Shown: positions 17,930-25,822 of the stretch, piece after piece | How positions within the stretch are numbered: position 1 is the first letter of the stretch | Layout of the letters: every line of letters starts with the position of its first letter | Assembly: GCF_004295485.1 (NCBI RefSeq) | Contig: NZ_CP036164.1 | Coordinates: 124,001 to 188,000, forward strand | Source of the DNA: Janibacter limosus | GTDB taxonomy: Bacteria; Actinomycetota; Actinomycetes; Actinomycetales; Dermatophilaceae | Direction: 5' to 3' | Length of the DNA stretch: 64,000 nucleotides | Translations under genes and position numbers: made by a program | Notes under the pieces: generated by a model | Databases searched by the model: none | The model's input: only the letters and a program-made list of their open reading frames with translations | What the model was told of the DNA's origin: nothing

Positions 17930-18004
17930 GTCAGGTGCCTTTCGAGGCGTCGTGGGTGGTGGTCGGCCACGTCGTCGGGACCGGTGATGCAGGAGCGAAG
18001 GGGG

Positions 18005-18607
18005 TCACGCCCGGGCGGTGAGGATCTCCCGGGCGAGGGTCAGATTGGCCTGGATGCGTTGCCGCAGAGGGCCGCTGGCGGGGTCGGTGATGATCTCCTC
18101 GACCGAGCGCTGGACGATGCCGGCGACGAGGTTCAGCGCCATCCGAGCCCGCGTGGGGTCCACGCCGTCGCGGGTCGACAGGTGGGTGACGATCTCCTCG
18201 GCGAGCTCGTCGACGTGGGTCTTGACCCGGATGACGAGCTCGGGGTTGCGCTCGATGACGTGGTGCAGCTGCTGCCAGTCGTCGAGGTTGCCCTCGTCGG
18301 CGCGCAGGCACTGCAGCGTCGTGATGAGCAGGTCCTCGAAGAGGTCGCCGGTCGGCCCGCCGCTGCGCAGGGTCTCGGCCTGCTCGTCGGTGAGGACCGG
18401 GAGTACGCCGAGGACGGCCTCCTCCTTGGACGTGACGTGGTTGAAGAGGGTACGGCGCGAGACGCCGACGGCCGAGGCGAGGTCCTCGACGGTGAAGCCG
18501 GAGTACCCGCAGCTGATCGACAGCCGCTGGGCGGCCGCGACGATCGCCTGACGGCGGCTGCCCCCTGCCCGCGGTGCGGCAGAGGGGGTCGTTGCACTAT
18601 TGGTCAC
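18005..18607 (-). CDS. TetR-family regulator, probably of the MMPL exporter
   Basis: 200 residues: N-terminal helix-turn-helix (TVEDLASAVGVSRRTLFNHV at about 40-59) and a helical ligand domain. GTG start. Several TTGCACT/AGTGCA half-sites lie across and just before its start, so it probably represses itself and the exporter downstream. The effector is unknown. Confidence 0.9.
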   Translation of the reverse strand: MTNSATTPSAAPRAGGSRRQAIVAAAQRLSISCGYSGFTVEDLASAVGVSRRTLFNHVTSKEEAVLGVLPVLTDEQAETLRSGGPTGDLFEDLLITTLQCLRADEGNLDDWQQLHHVIERNPELVIRVKTHVDELAEEIVTHLSTRDGVDPTRARMALNLVAGIVQRSVEEIITDPASGPLRQRIQANLTLAREILTARA

Positions 18608-18644
18608 GAAGTGCAGTTTTGCACTATTTCGGTGTCAGTGCAAA
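18592..18644. promoter_or_regulatory. Multiple half-site operator at the TetR gene start
   Basis: Four related half-sites: TTGCACTATT (18592-18601 and 18619-18628), AGTGCA (18610-18615) and AGTGCAAA (18637-18644). The middle pair makes the palindrome AGTGCAGTTTTGCACT (18610-18625). The first half-site is inside the first codons of the TetR gene. Confidence 0.6.
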
Positions 18645-18660
18645 GCGCATCTCCTTAAGG

Positions 18661-20093
18661 GGCTCTTCACAACTGAGGGTGTAGTTGGGGTCTGAAGCCG
18701 CCGGATTCTAGGAGGGATCTGGCGATGTAGTGGGTCAGGTTGCGAAAGCCCAGGGCCAGGCCGCGTAGGTGTTCCAGGCGTCCGTTGATGGCTTCGGTGG
18801 GTCCGTTGGATGAGCCGGGGTGGTCGAAGTAGGCCAGGACGTCCTCAGCGCGGTGGTGCAGGGTCTTGCCGAGCTTGCGTAGTTCGATCTGTTCGGGGGG
18901 CTGGGAGTTGAGGTGATCGATCAGATCGGCCATCCTCTGGCGTCCTCGAGCAGGCTTCTCGTCGCGGTAGGCGTTGATCATCTCTTGGTAGGCGCGCCAG
19001 GCCTGCGCGAGCTGGGCGTGGGCGGGATCGGCCAGCACGGGCGTGATGCGTTCGCTCTGGCGCTGGGTGCGCAACTGGTCGCCGACGAACAGTGCCCTGC
19101 GCACGCGGTACAACGGGTCGCCCTTGCGGCTGCGGCGCCCACACGTCTCTCGTTGCACCCGCTGTCGGCACCGGTTCATCGCCTCACCGGCCTGGGCGAC
19201 GACGTGGAAGGGGTCCATGACCGTGACCGCGGTGGGGACCATTTTCGTGGCGGCAGCCTTGAATCCTGTGAACCCGTCCATCGCGACGACCTCGATGCCC
19301 TCACGCCAGGCTTGGGGCCGTTGGGCCAGCCACGCAGCGAAGACCTCCCCGGAACGCCCTTCGACCATGTCCAGCAACCGGGCCGTGCCGCCGTCCTGAC
19401 GAGTAGGGGTCAGGTCGATGATCACGGTGACGTACTTGTCCCCGCGGTGGGTGTGGCGCCACACATGCTCATCGACACCCAGGACCTTCACCCCCTCGAA
19501 GCGGGCCGGGTCATCGATCAGCACCCGTCGCCCTTCGGCCAGGACCGCGTCGTTGGCGGTGTTCCACGCCACGCCCAAGCCCTCGGCGACCCGGGACATC
19601 GACAGGTGCTGGCACACGATCGCGCTCAACGCCCACGCCAGCCCCCCACGAGAGAGCTTGGCTCGAGGCTCAGCCGCCCGGGAGGTGTCCTGACGCCACA
19701 CATGACCACAGTCGGTGCACGTGTAGCGGCGCACCCGCACCCGAAGGGTCGTGGGGCGCTGACCGAAGGGGGCATGCGCCAAGGAGCGCACCACGCTGCC
19801 GCGTGGCCGGCCCTGACAGCCACAGCGGTGGCACCAGTCATCCGGCTCGACCACCCGGCAGGCCAGCACCGCCTGCCCGGCCTCGAGGCACTGGCCAGTG
19901 ACCTCCAGTCCGAGCTGGTCCAAGCGGGCGAACGTGGTCAGATCCGGGGCAGTGAAGGTAGCGTCAGACATGTCGAGGTCTTCCTGATGGGTTGTGTGAG
20001 AACTTCCATCATGTGAAGGCCTCGACGCCTACCCCGCCACCGCCACGCCGCCCGGGGCCACAAACCCAGTTACACCCTCATCTGTGAAGAGCC
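18661..20093 (-). mobile_element. ISL3-family insertion sequence, intact
   Basis: 1433 bp. Ends are inverted repeats: GGCTCTTCACA at the left and its complement TGTGAAGAGCC at the right, with further matching TGAGGGTGTA inward. The flanking 8-bp direct repeat CCTTAAGG (18653-18660 and 20094-20101) is the expected target duplication length for ISL3 elements. The transposase frame is complete and both ends are nearly perfect, so insertion looks recent. Confidence 0.93.
18667..19971 (-). CDS. ISL3-family transposase
   Basis: 434-residue DDE transposase. An N-terminal zinc-binding region has two Cys pairs (WCHRCGCQG, YTCTDCGHVW). The catalytic acids can be read as Asp in LGVDEHVW, Asp in VAMDGFTGFK and Glu in NGPTEAINGRLEHL. 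It fills nearly the whole element; the frame shows no interruption. It moves the element by cut-and-paste or copy-out chemistry typical of ISL3. Confidence 0.95.
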   Translation of the reverse strand: MSDATFTAPDLTTFARLDQLGLEVTGQCLEAGQAVLACRVVEPDDWCHRCGCQGRPRGSVVRSLAHAPFGQRPTTLRVRVRRYTCTDCGHVWRQDTSRAAEPRAKLSRGGLAWALSAIVCQHLSMSRVAEGLGVAWNTANDAVLAEGRRVLIDDPARFEGVKVLGVDEHVWRHTHRGDKYVTVIIDLTPTRQDGGTARLLDMVEGRSGEVFAAWLAQRPQAWREGIEVVAMDGFTGFKAAATKMVPTAVTVMDPFHVVAQAGEAMNRCRQRVQRETCGRRSRKGDPLYRVRRALFVGDQLRTQRQSERITPVLADPAHAQLAQAWRAYQEMINAYRDEKPARGRQRMADLIDHLNSQPPEQIELRKLGKTLHHRAEDVLAYFDHPGSSNGPTEAINGRLEHLRGLALGFRNLTHYIARSLLESGGFRPQLHPQL

Positions 20094-20214
20094 CCTTAAG
20101 GTCGTGCGCACCCGGGCCGCATCTCCTTAAGGTCGTACGCACCCCAGCCGCATCTCCTTAAGGTCGTACGCACCCCAGCCGCATCTCCTTAAGGTCGTGC
20201 GGATTCTGGGGCGA

Positions 20215-20259
20215 CGAAGGGGGCCGGCCCTCCGCTCTCGCGATGGCCGGCCCCCTTCG
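20215..20259. terminator. Strong hairpin terminator after the FMN reductase gene
   Basis: Perfect 15-bp arms CGAAGGGGGCCGGCC (20215-20229) and its complement (20245-20259) around a 15-base loop, just past the reductase stop and before the repeat array. Confidence 0.7.
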
Positions 20260-20275
20260 GGGCGTTGCGTATGGC

Positions 20276-20812
20276 TCAGGCGTTGACCGGCGCCAGGCGA
20301 CCGACGAGCGAGCGAAGGGCGGTGTCCGCCTCCTCGTCGACCAGCCGGCCCTCGGCGAAGGCCTCGAAGGACGAGCCGACACCGAAGGTGTCCTCGACGA
20401 CGGCAGCGCCGGCGATCTTGAGGCTGCGCACGGCGTCCTGGCGGGCCCACTCGGCGGCGTGCGGCGAGCCGGAGGCGGCCATGACGACGGCCGGGGTGCC
20501 CGTGATCGATGCGACGCCGTAGGGGCGGGAGGCCCAGTCGATGGTGTTCTTGACGACGCTGGACAGCGTGCCGTTGTACTCGGGGGTGACGACGATCAGG
20601 CCGTCGGCGGCGGCGACGGCGGCGCGCAGCTCGGCGGCGACCTCGGGCAGCTGGCCCTCGAGGTCGAGGTCCTCGGAGTAGTGGGGCAGCTCCGCGCCGC
20701 GGTCGAAGACGGTCGCCGTGCAGCCCTCGGGCAGGTGGGCGACGGCCGCGTCGGCGAGCGCGCGGTTGGTGGAGCCTGCGCGCAGGCTGCCGAGGAGGAC
20801 GAGGACGTTCAT
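20276..20812 (-). CDS. NADPH-dependent FMN reductase (azoreductase/quinone reductase type)
   Basis: 178-residue flavodoxin-fold protein. The FMN-binding start VLVLLGSLRAGSTNRALAD and the PEYNGTLSSVVKNTIDW motif (residues about 75-92) define the family. It is divergent from a MarR regulator with two shared dyads in the spacer, an arrangement typical of quinone- or oxidant-induced reductases. A GGAG is seven bases before the ATG. Confidence 0.88.
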   Translation of the reverse strand: MNVLVLLGSLRAGSTNRALADAAVAHLPEGCTATVFDRGAELPHYSEDLDLEGQLPEVAAELRAAVAAADGLIVVTPEYNGTLSSVVKNTIDWASRPYGVASITGTPAVVMAASGSPHAAEWARQDAVRSLKIAGAAVVEDTFGVGSSFEAFAEGRLVDEEADTALRSLVGRLAPVNA

Positions 20813-20834
20813 GTGGGGACTCCAGACGAGGTTT

Positions 20835-20890
20835 TGGTCAAGTGCTTGACCATGGTGCGCGCCTGAAATCGTCAAAGTCAAGTCCTTGAC
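20835..20890. promoter_or_regulatory. Twin MarR operators in the divergent spacer
   Basis: TGGTCAAGTGCTTGACCA (20835-20852) is a perfect 18-bp dyad; GTCAAGTCCTTGAC (20877-20890) is a second perfect dyad with the same half-site GTCAAG. One is close to the reductase start, the other to the marR start. Confidence 0.75.
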
Positions 20891-20911
20891 CAATGGCTTA
20901 CGATGAGAGGC

Positions 20912-21388
20912 ATGACCACGCCCCTGCCTCCGCGCGTCGATGCCTGCACCGGCGCCGACGGGCGACCGCCGCTGGTCAACCTGCTGGCCCGGGCACAGGC
21001 GAGCTTCATCGCCGACTTCGAGGCGCGACTGCGCGCCTCCGAGATCGACGGGCTCTCCCTGGCGCACTCCACCAATGTGCTGCGCCACCTGTCCGAGGGC
21101 CCCCGCCGCGCGCGCGACATCGTCGACCGCTGCGGCGTGACCAAGCAGGCCGTGAGCCAGCAGATCGCGCACCTGGAGCGCAACGGATTCGTCGTCGTCG
21201 GCCGCGACGAGGGGGACCAGCGCGCCCGCATCATCAGCCTCACGGCGAAGGGGGAGTGCGCCCAGGTCGTCGTCCATCGCCTCTTCGAGCAGGTCGAGCA
21301 CGACTGGGCCGAGCGCATCGGCGCCGAGCCGGTCGCCGCCCTGCGTCAGGCGCTCACCGAGCTCCTCGGCGAGGGCACTGCCTGCTGA
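20912..21388 (+). CDS. MarR-family regulator
   Basis: 158-residue winged-helix regulator (RARDIVDRCGVTKQAVSQQI is the helix-turn-helix, DEGDQRARIISLT the wing). It probably represses the divergent reductase gene through the two GTCAAG dyads. ATG at 20912 is favoured: TACGAT at 20899-20904 could be the -10 of a leaderless message. An in-frame ATG at 20903 is the alternative. Confidence 0.87.
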   Translation: MTTPLPPRVDACTGADGRPPLVNLLARAQASFIADFEARLRASEIDGLSLAHSTNVLRHLSEGPRRARDIVDRCGVTKQAVSQQIAHLERNGFVVVGRDEGDQRARIISLTAKGECAQVVVHRLFEQVEHDWAERIGAEPVAALRQALTELLGEGTAC

Positions 21389-21419
21389 TCGCGGCCGGGC
21401 GCCGGCGCCGGGGTCGCCC

Positions 21420-21710
21420 TCAGGCGCTCTGCAGGGTCCCGCTCGTCCGGCCGTGCTTCTTGCAGGTGGCGGTCCAGTCGGCTCCGGTCCGCTCCACCGC
21501 GAGGGTCCGACGGCAGGTCGTGCAGTGGAGGGGCGGCTCGACGGCGAGCTGCTGCCGGCACAGCACGTGGTTGCCCTTGTTGGCGGAGTTGCCGCAGCGG
21601 GCGCAGTAGGTCATCGCGACGACGGGCGGGATGGCACCGAGGGTGTCGGGGTCGCTCCATCCGGAGTCGCCAGCGGTGGGCAGGTCAGTCATGCGTCGAT
21701 TGTCACCCAT
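21420..21710 (-). CDS. Small zinc-ribbon protein, resembles biotin synthase auxiliary protein
   Basis: 96 residues with cysteines in three groups: YCARCGNSANKGNHVLC, LHCTTCRRT and WTATCKKHGRTS. The pattern YCxxCG, H...C, (L/V)EPPxxCxxC and GWTAxCxxHG is that of BsaP, a small actinobacterial partner of biotin synthase. No bioB is in the window, so the assignment rests on the pattern alone. ATG at 21710 has GGAGGG ten bases upstream; an ATG at 21692 is possible. Confidence 0.55.
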   Translation of the reverse strand: MGDNRRMTDLPTAGDSGWSDPDTLGAIPPVVAMTYCARCGNSANKGNHVLCRQQLAVEPPLHCTTCRRTLAVERTGADWTATCKKHGRTSGTLQSA

Positions 21711-21761
21711 GTCACGCTCACCCTCCACGCGACCCCCGACCAACGCCCCGGGTGCTCGGGA

Positions 21762-21806
21762 GTGGATGCCGACTCGCGGACGAATCGCCCGCGAGTTCAC
21801 CTCCAC
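21762..21806. repeat. Third copy of the 45-bp palindromic repeat
   Basis: Begins GTGGATGCCGACTCGCGG and ends CACCTCCAC; ACTCGCGG pairs with CCGCGAGT. It shares layout and most bases with the copies at 11603-11647 (opposite orientation) and 11825-11873 (same orientation). It lies in the short spacer upstream of the zinc-ribbon gene. Confidence 0.65.
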
Positions 21807-21857
21807 CCGGCCCCGCGGCGACCGCTGCTCTCGGCGACCTGCGACCTGCGCCGACGA

Positions 21858-22583
21858 TCAACCACCCAGCAGGTCACCGAGCCCGCCGCCGCTGCGGCCC
21901 TGGCTCTGGTGACCACCGTCGGCCACCGACTCCGCCGGCTGGACGAGCACGTAGCCCTGGCCGCCGAAGGCCATCTGGAAGGTCTCGCCGGTGCCACCGC
22001 GCACGAGCGACTTCAGGCCGCCGGTGTCGACCTTGATGTCCATCCGCACCCCACCGGTCCACATGACGACGGCCTGGGCGTCACCGAAGGTGGGCGCGCT
22101 CGCGACGTCGAGGGCGACGGGCTCTCCCTTCGTCGTGATGGCGACATAGCCGCTGCCGCGCAGGACGACGTTGTACAGGCCGCCGGTCATCGCCGCTCCG
22201 CGTGCCTGGATCCGGTGGATGTCCCACTCGATGGACGACGAGAAGGCCAGGATGTTGTTGCCGTTGACCGAGATCATGTCGTTCTCCAGGTACATGACCT
22301 GGATCTCCTGGGCCTCGTCGGCGACGAAGAGCTCGCCCTGGCCGGAGCAGGTCATCATCTTGACGCCCTCACCGGTCGCGGCCTGCTTGAGGAACTTGCC
22401 CACCCCGCCGGAGCCCTGGTTCTCGAAGCGGACATCGCCCTGGTAGGCGACCATCGAGCCCGTCCGCGCCATGACCGGGCCGTGGCCCATCTGGATCTTG
22501 AGCAGCTTCTTGTTCTGCAGCGAGAACTGGTCGGTGGACTGCTCTTCCTTGAAGTCGGTGAAGAGGGATCCGTGGATCGGCAT
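21858..22583 (-). CDS. AIM24/TIGR00266-family protein
   Basis: 241-residue beta-rich protein of the AIM24 (TRAP-like) family; typical segments are MARTGSMVAYQGDV, GQGELFVADEAQEI and VNGNNILAFSSSIEWDI, and the C-terminus is Gly-rich. Family role is poorly known. ATG at 22583. No operon partner is evident. Confidence 0.8.
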   Translation of the reverse strand: MPIHGSLFTDFKEEQSTDQFSLQNKKLLKIQMGHGPVMARTGSMVAYQGDVRFENQGSGGVGKFLKQAATGEGVKMMTCSGQGELFVADEAQEIQVMYLENDMISVNGNNILAFSSSIEWDIHRIQARGAAMTGGLYNVVLRGSGYVAITTKGEPVALDVASAPTFGDAQAVVMWTGGVRMDIKVDTGGLKSLVRGGTGETFQMAFGGQGYVLVQPAESVADGGHQSQGRSGGGLGDLLGG

Positions 22584-22699
22584 GTCGTGCGCCCTTCTCG
22601 TGAGGCCCCCCCCGGGCGCCAGTTGCCCCAACCCTAGAGAGCGCGCCCGGCCTCCGGCTAGGGGGACCGCTCCCCGGCGCGAAGGGGGGATCCCCCCGG

Positions 22700-23551
22700 T
22701 CAGCGCGCGACGACCGCCACGAGAGCGGGCGGCACGACGAGGGCGGCCGCGCAGACGACGTAGAGGACGAGCGTCTGCCACGGGGCGGGGTCGTCGGCGA
22801 CGAGCAGCCGGATGCGGGTGGCCGCGGCGCCGGCGCCGGCGGAGACCCCCGGCGTCAGATCGGTCTGCGCGGCGGCCTCGGACAGCGAGACGATGGCTCG
22901 ACCGAGCGCGACCTCACCGACGTCCTCCCGGGCGGCGCGGTCGGCGAGGACCTCGACGAGCAGGGCGACCTCGCGCAGCGCGGCGTCGGTGCGCAGCAGT
23001 CGTGGCGTCGCGGTGTGCAGGACGGTGAAGAACTCCAGGACGAGGTCGTGACGCTCGCGCAGGTGCGCCTCCTCGTGGGCGACGACGGCCGCCAGCTGAT
23101 CGTCGGGCAGCGCGGCCAGTGCTGCCTCGGTGATGACGAGCCGCGAGCCGGCACCGGGGACGCAGTAGGCGGACAGCCGCTCCGACGGGAGCACCCGGGT
23201 GTGCGCGCCCTCGTGCCGGCCGACGAGGTCGACGAGCTGGCGGTGCTCGTCGCGGGCGGCCCGGATCCGGCGACCGACGCTGTGCCCGTTGACGAGCAGC
23301 CGCACGAGGACCCCGATGGAGGCGATCGTCGCGAGGACGAGGACGAGGGCTTCGGGCGCACTCGGCACAGGTCGGGGTCGCAGCCAGGCGAGGGGAGCCG
23401 CGGTCAGCAGGCACAGGACGGCGGACAGCGAGAGGGCCTGCCAGACGAAGAGCGCCGCCCGCGGGCTGCGGCGCAACCGCTCGATCCGCACGAGGACGTG
23501 CGGCGCGGCGAGGAGTGCTGCCGCGCAGAGCAGCAGCAGGGCGGCGATCAC
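22700..23551 (-). CDS. blaR1: BlaR1-like M56 membrane metallopeptidase
   Basis: 283 residues with membrane helices at the N-terminus, middle and C-terminus. The zinc-protease motif is VVAHEEAHLRERHD (HExxH). There is no penicillin-binding sensor domain, as in other short actinobacterial BlaR1 homologues. The GTG start overlaps the blaI stop (GTGA). It should respond to an envelope or membrane signal and relieve BlaI repression. Confidence 0.8.
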   Translation of the reverse strand: MIAALLLLCAAALLAAPHVLVRIERLRRSPRAALFVWQALSLSAVLCLLTAAPLAWLRPRPVPSAPEALVLVLATIASIGVLVRLLVNGHSVGRRIRAARDEHRQLVDLVGRHEGAHTRVLPSERLSAYCVPGAGSRLVITEAALAALPDDQLAAVVAHEEAHLRERHDLVLEFFTVLHTATPRLLRTDAALREVALLVEVLADRAAREDVGEVALGRAIVSLSEAAAQTDLTPGVSAGAGAAATRIRLLVADDPAPWQTLVLYVVCAAALVVPPALVAVVAR

Positions 23552-23976
23552 CCTGTCGAGTCTGCCGCACCCCGTCCACGACGACGGCGAGGACGGTCTC
23601 CCTTCGCCTCGACATCGGCCATCGCGGCCCGGACGGCGTCGAGGTCGTCGGCGCTCGCCTCGGAGAGGAAGTGCAGGATCGCGGCCTGCCGGTCCGCGCT
23701 GCTCAGGTCGTGCAGCGGGCTGCGCATGGCCTGCGCGGTGAGTGACTCGCGAGTGGACGCCGGCCGGTAGCGCCAGGCGCGGCCGTCCCGCTCGCGGGTC
23801 GTCACGCCCTTGGCCTCGAGGCGGGAGAGCACGGTCATGACGGTCGTGTAGGCGAGGTCTCGGCCGGTGAGGCGGTCGGAGACCTCGCGGACGGTGAGCC
23901 CGTGGCCGGTGTCGTCGGTCCACAGCACGTCCATGACGGCCTGCTCGAGGTCACCCAGCGATGCGCTCTTGGGCAC
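23548..23976 (-). CDS. blaI: BlaI/MecI/CopY-family repressor
   Basis: 142 residues. The winged helix (LTVREVSDRLTGRDLAYTTV, SRLEAKGVTTRERDG) is typical of BlaI. It is co-transcribed with blaR1. Its first 26 bases overlap the end of cydC, so readthrough from the cytochrome bd operon could reach it; in mycobacteria BlaI regulates respiration-related genes as well as a beta-lactamase, so a link to cydABDC is plausible but unproven. Confidence 0.85.
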   Translation of the reverse strand: MPKSASLGDLEQAVMDVLWTDDTGHGLTVREVSDRLTGRDLAYTTVMTVLSRLEAKGVTTRERDGRAWRYRPASTRESLTAQAMRSPLHDLSSADRQAAILHFLSEASADDLDAVRAAMADVEAKGDRPRRRRGRGAADSTG

Positions 23977-25822
23977 GGCGGCTCACTCCCTTCGTCTCGA
24001 TCGTCACGATGCGGTCCATGCGGTCCAGACCGACCCCGTGGTGGGTCACCATGATCACCGACCGCTCTCCGGCGTGCTGCAGCAGGTCGGCGATGACCGC
24101 CTCTGCGGTCGGGTGGTCGAGGTGCGCGACCGGCTCGTCGAGCAGGATCACCGGTCGCCCGCTCGCGATGGCCCGGGCGATGGACAGTCGGGCCCGCTCG
24201 CCGCCCGAGACCCCCAGCCCGCCGGTCCCGAGCCGGCTGTCGAGACCGTCGGGGAGTCCGGTGAGCCAGGTGCCCAGCCCGGCCCGGCGAAGGGAGTCGA
24301 CCAACGCCTCGTCGTCGGCGTCCGGTGCGGCGAGGGCGAGGTTGGCGCGCAGGCTCGCGGCGAGGACGTGCGGCTCGTCGTCGACGATGGCGAAGAGTGC
24401 TCGCACGTCGGCCAGGTCGAGATCGGCGACGTCGGTGCCGCCGATCGTGTAGCTCCCACCGATCGGGTCGAGGTGGCGGGCGAGGACCGCGAGGGCGGTC
24501 GACTTGCCGCTGCCGTTGGGCCCGACCAGCGCGATGCGGGCACCCGGCTCGACGGTCAGGTCGAGGGGCCCGAGGTGGGTGCGGCCGGGGAGCCAGCCGG
24601 CGGTGAGCCCGCGCAGCTCGAGCCGTGGCGCGGTCGCGCTCCCTGAGGAGGTCGCGGTCCGTGAGGAGGTCACGTTCCCTGAGGAGGTCGCGGTCCGTGA
24701 GGAGGTCACGTTCCCTGAGGAGGTCGCGAAGCGACCGTCTCGAAGGGCGCCCTCCACCACGGCCGGCTCCTGGTCGAGCAGCTCGTCGAGACGCTGCTGG
24801 CAGGCGCGGGCCCGGGCATGGGCGCGGGTGGCGTCGGTGAGGACGCCGAGGGCTTCGCCGGTCGCGACGGGGGCGAGGACGAGGAGGGCCATGACGGGGG
24901 TGCTCGCGCCGGAGCCTGCCGCGAGGGTGGCCGAGGCGAGGGCGCCGGCCCCGGTGATCACGAGCACCGCTGCGGCAGAGAGCGATCGGCCGCGGGCCTG
25001 TCTGGTGACCGTGGCCTGGAGGGTGTCGTGCGCGGCGCGCAACCACTCGGCGGCGGTGGCCGTGCCCCCGATGGAGCGCAGCTCGTCGGAGTGCTCGGAG
25101 CCCAGCTGGGCGACGCGGGCGACCTCGGCGCGGGCTGTGAGCACCTCGGACTGTGACTGCGACTCGAGGCGGTCGGCGATGGTGGCGACCACGGCGGTGG
25201 CGGCGAGCATGCCGGCGACGACCAGGCCGACGCCGGGGTCGACGAGGGCGGTCAGGGCCGCGGCCGTGATGCCGGCGAGGAGCGCGGCGATCGCCGGGAC
25301 GGTGACTCGCACCGATGCCTCGACGACGTCGGTCAGGTCGTCGACGACGCCGGTGAGCACGTCGGCGCGCCCGCGGGACCCGAGCCTGGCTGGGGTGAGG
25401 GGGATGAGGGCCGCGTAGGTTCGGGTGCGCCGCTCGGCGAGGTCGCCGAGCGCGACGTCGTGGCTGCGCAGTCGCTCCCAGTAGCGGAAGACGGGACGCG
25501 CGAGACCAAAGGTGCGCACGGCGACGATCGTCGTCAGCAGCAGCATGATCTGCGGTCGCTGGTCGGCCCGGACGATCAGCCAGCCCGAGGTGGTCGTCAG
25601 CGCGATGCCGGAGGCGGTGGCGATCCCGCCCAGGAGGCCGGCCATGATCAGCCCGCGGCTGAGTCCCAGAACCCGCATCTCCTTAAGGTCGTGCGCACCC
25701 GGCCGCATTTCCTTAAGGTCGTGCGCACCTGTCCGCATTTCCTTAAGGTCGTGCGCACCTGTCCGCATCTCCTTAAGGTCGTGCGCACCCGGCCGCATCT
25801 TCTTGGGGTCGTGCGCACTCAT
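23951..25822 (-). CDS. cydC: Cytochrome bd ABC transporter subunit CydC with repeat-derived N-terminus
   Basis: 623-residue ABC exporter half needed for cytochrome bd assembly (heme/thiol export with CydD). The ATP domain has GPNGSGKST, LGVSGGERARLSIARA and VILLDEP. Two insertions are unusual. The first 50 residues are five copies of a 10-residue unit built on HDLKEMR, encoded by dyad array B, ahead of the first membrane helix. A linker at about residues 360-394 contains a 12-residue tandem (SSGNVTSSRTAT) encoded by a 36-bp DNA repeat. The ATG overlaps the cydD stop. Confidence 0.9.
   Translation of the reverse strand: MSAHDPKKMRPGAHDLKEMRTGAHDLKEMRTGAHDLKEMRPGAHDLKEMRVLGLSRGLIMAGLLGGIATASGIALTTTSGWLIVRADQRPQIMLLLTTIVAVRTFGLARPVFRYWERLRSHDVALGDLAERRTRTYAALIPLTPARLGSRGRADVLTGVVDDLTDVVEASVRVTVPAIAALLAGITAAALTALVDPGVGLVVAGMLAATAVVATIADRLESQSQSEVLTARAEVARVAQLGSEHSDELRSIGGTATAAEWLRAAHDTLQATVTRQARGRSLSAAAVLVITGAGALASATLAAGSGASTPVMALLVLAPVATGEALGVLTDATRAHARARACQQRLDELLDQEPAVVEGALRDGRFATSSGNVTSSRTATSSGNVTSSRTATSSGSATAPRLELRGLTAGWLPGRTHLGPLDLTVEPGARIALVGPNGSGKSTALAVLARHLDPIGGSYTIGGTDVADLDLADVRALFAIVDDEPHVLAASLRANLALAAPDADDEALVDSLRRAGLGTWLTGLPDGLDSRLGTGGLGVSGGERARLSIARAIASGRPVILLDEPVAHLDHPTAEAVIADLLQHAGERSVIMVTHHGVGLDRMDRIVTIETKGVSRRAQERIAG
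24641..24747. repeat. 36-bp tandem repeat of the CCCTGAGGAG family inside cydC
   Basis: CCCTGAGGAGGTCGCG recurs at 24641, 24677 and 24713 (36-bp steps, 12 codons), with an alternating GTGAGGAGGTCACG half-unit; the array ends with GTCTCGAAGGGCG. It encodes the linker between membrane and ATP domains. Confidence 0.85.
25674..25817 (-). repeat. CCTTAAGG dyad array B, inside the 5' end of cydC
   Basis: Dyad cores at 25681, 25711, 25741 and 25771 plus one diverged unit at 25801. Spacing is exactly 30 bp (10 codons), not the 31 bp of the intergenic arrays, and the frame encodes HDLKEMR in every unit. Confidence 0.92.

Larger units (their letters stand above)
18646..20208 (-). repeat. CCTTAAGG dyad array A (4 units, split by an IS element)
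   Basis: Units are centred on CCTTAAGG at 20094, 20125, 20156 and 20187, exactly 31 bp apart, each flanked by CGCA/TGCG arms. The first unit is broken: its other half is at 18646-18660 on the far side of the ISL3 element. Read on the minus strand (towards the TetR gene) each unit contains AAGGAGATGCGG and a micro-ORF such as MRLGCVRP followed by TAA. Confidence 0.9.

Noticed and set aside
15527..18658. 1043-codon open frame on the plus strand
   Set aside because: It is antisense to the MMPL and TetR genes, whose proteins have clear family motifs; it is a shadow of high third-position G+C.
20127..20450. Small proteins ending HDLKEMRLGCVRP
   Set aside because: These frames merely run from the FMN reductase antisense region into array A; no independent gene is supported.
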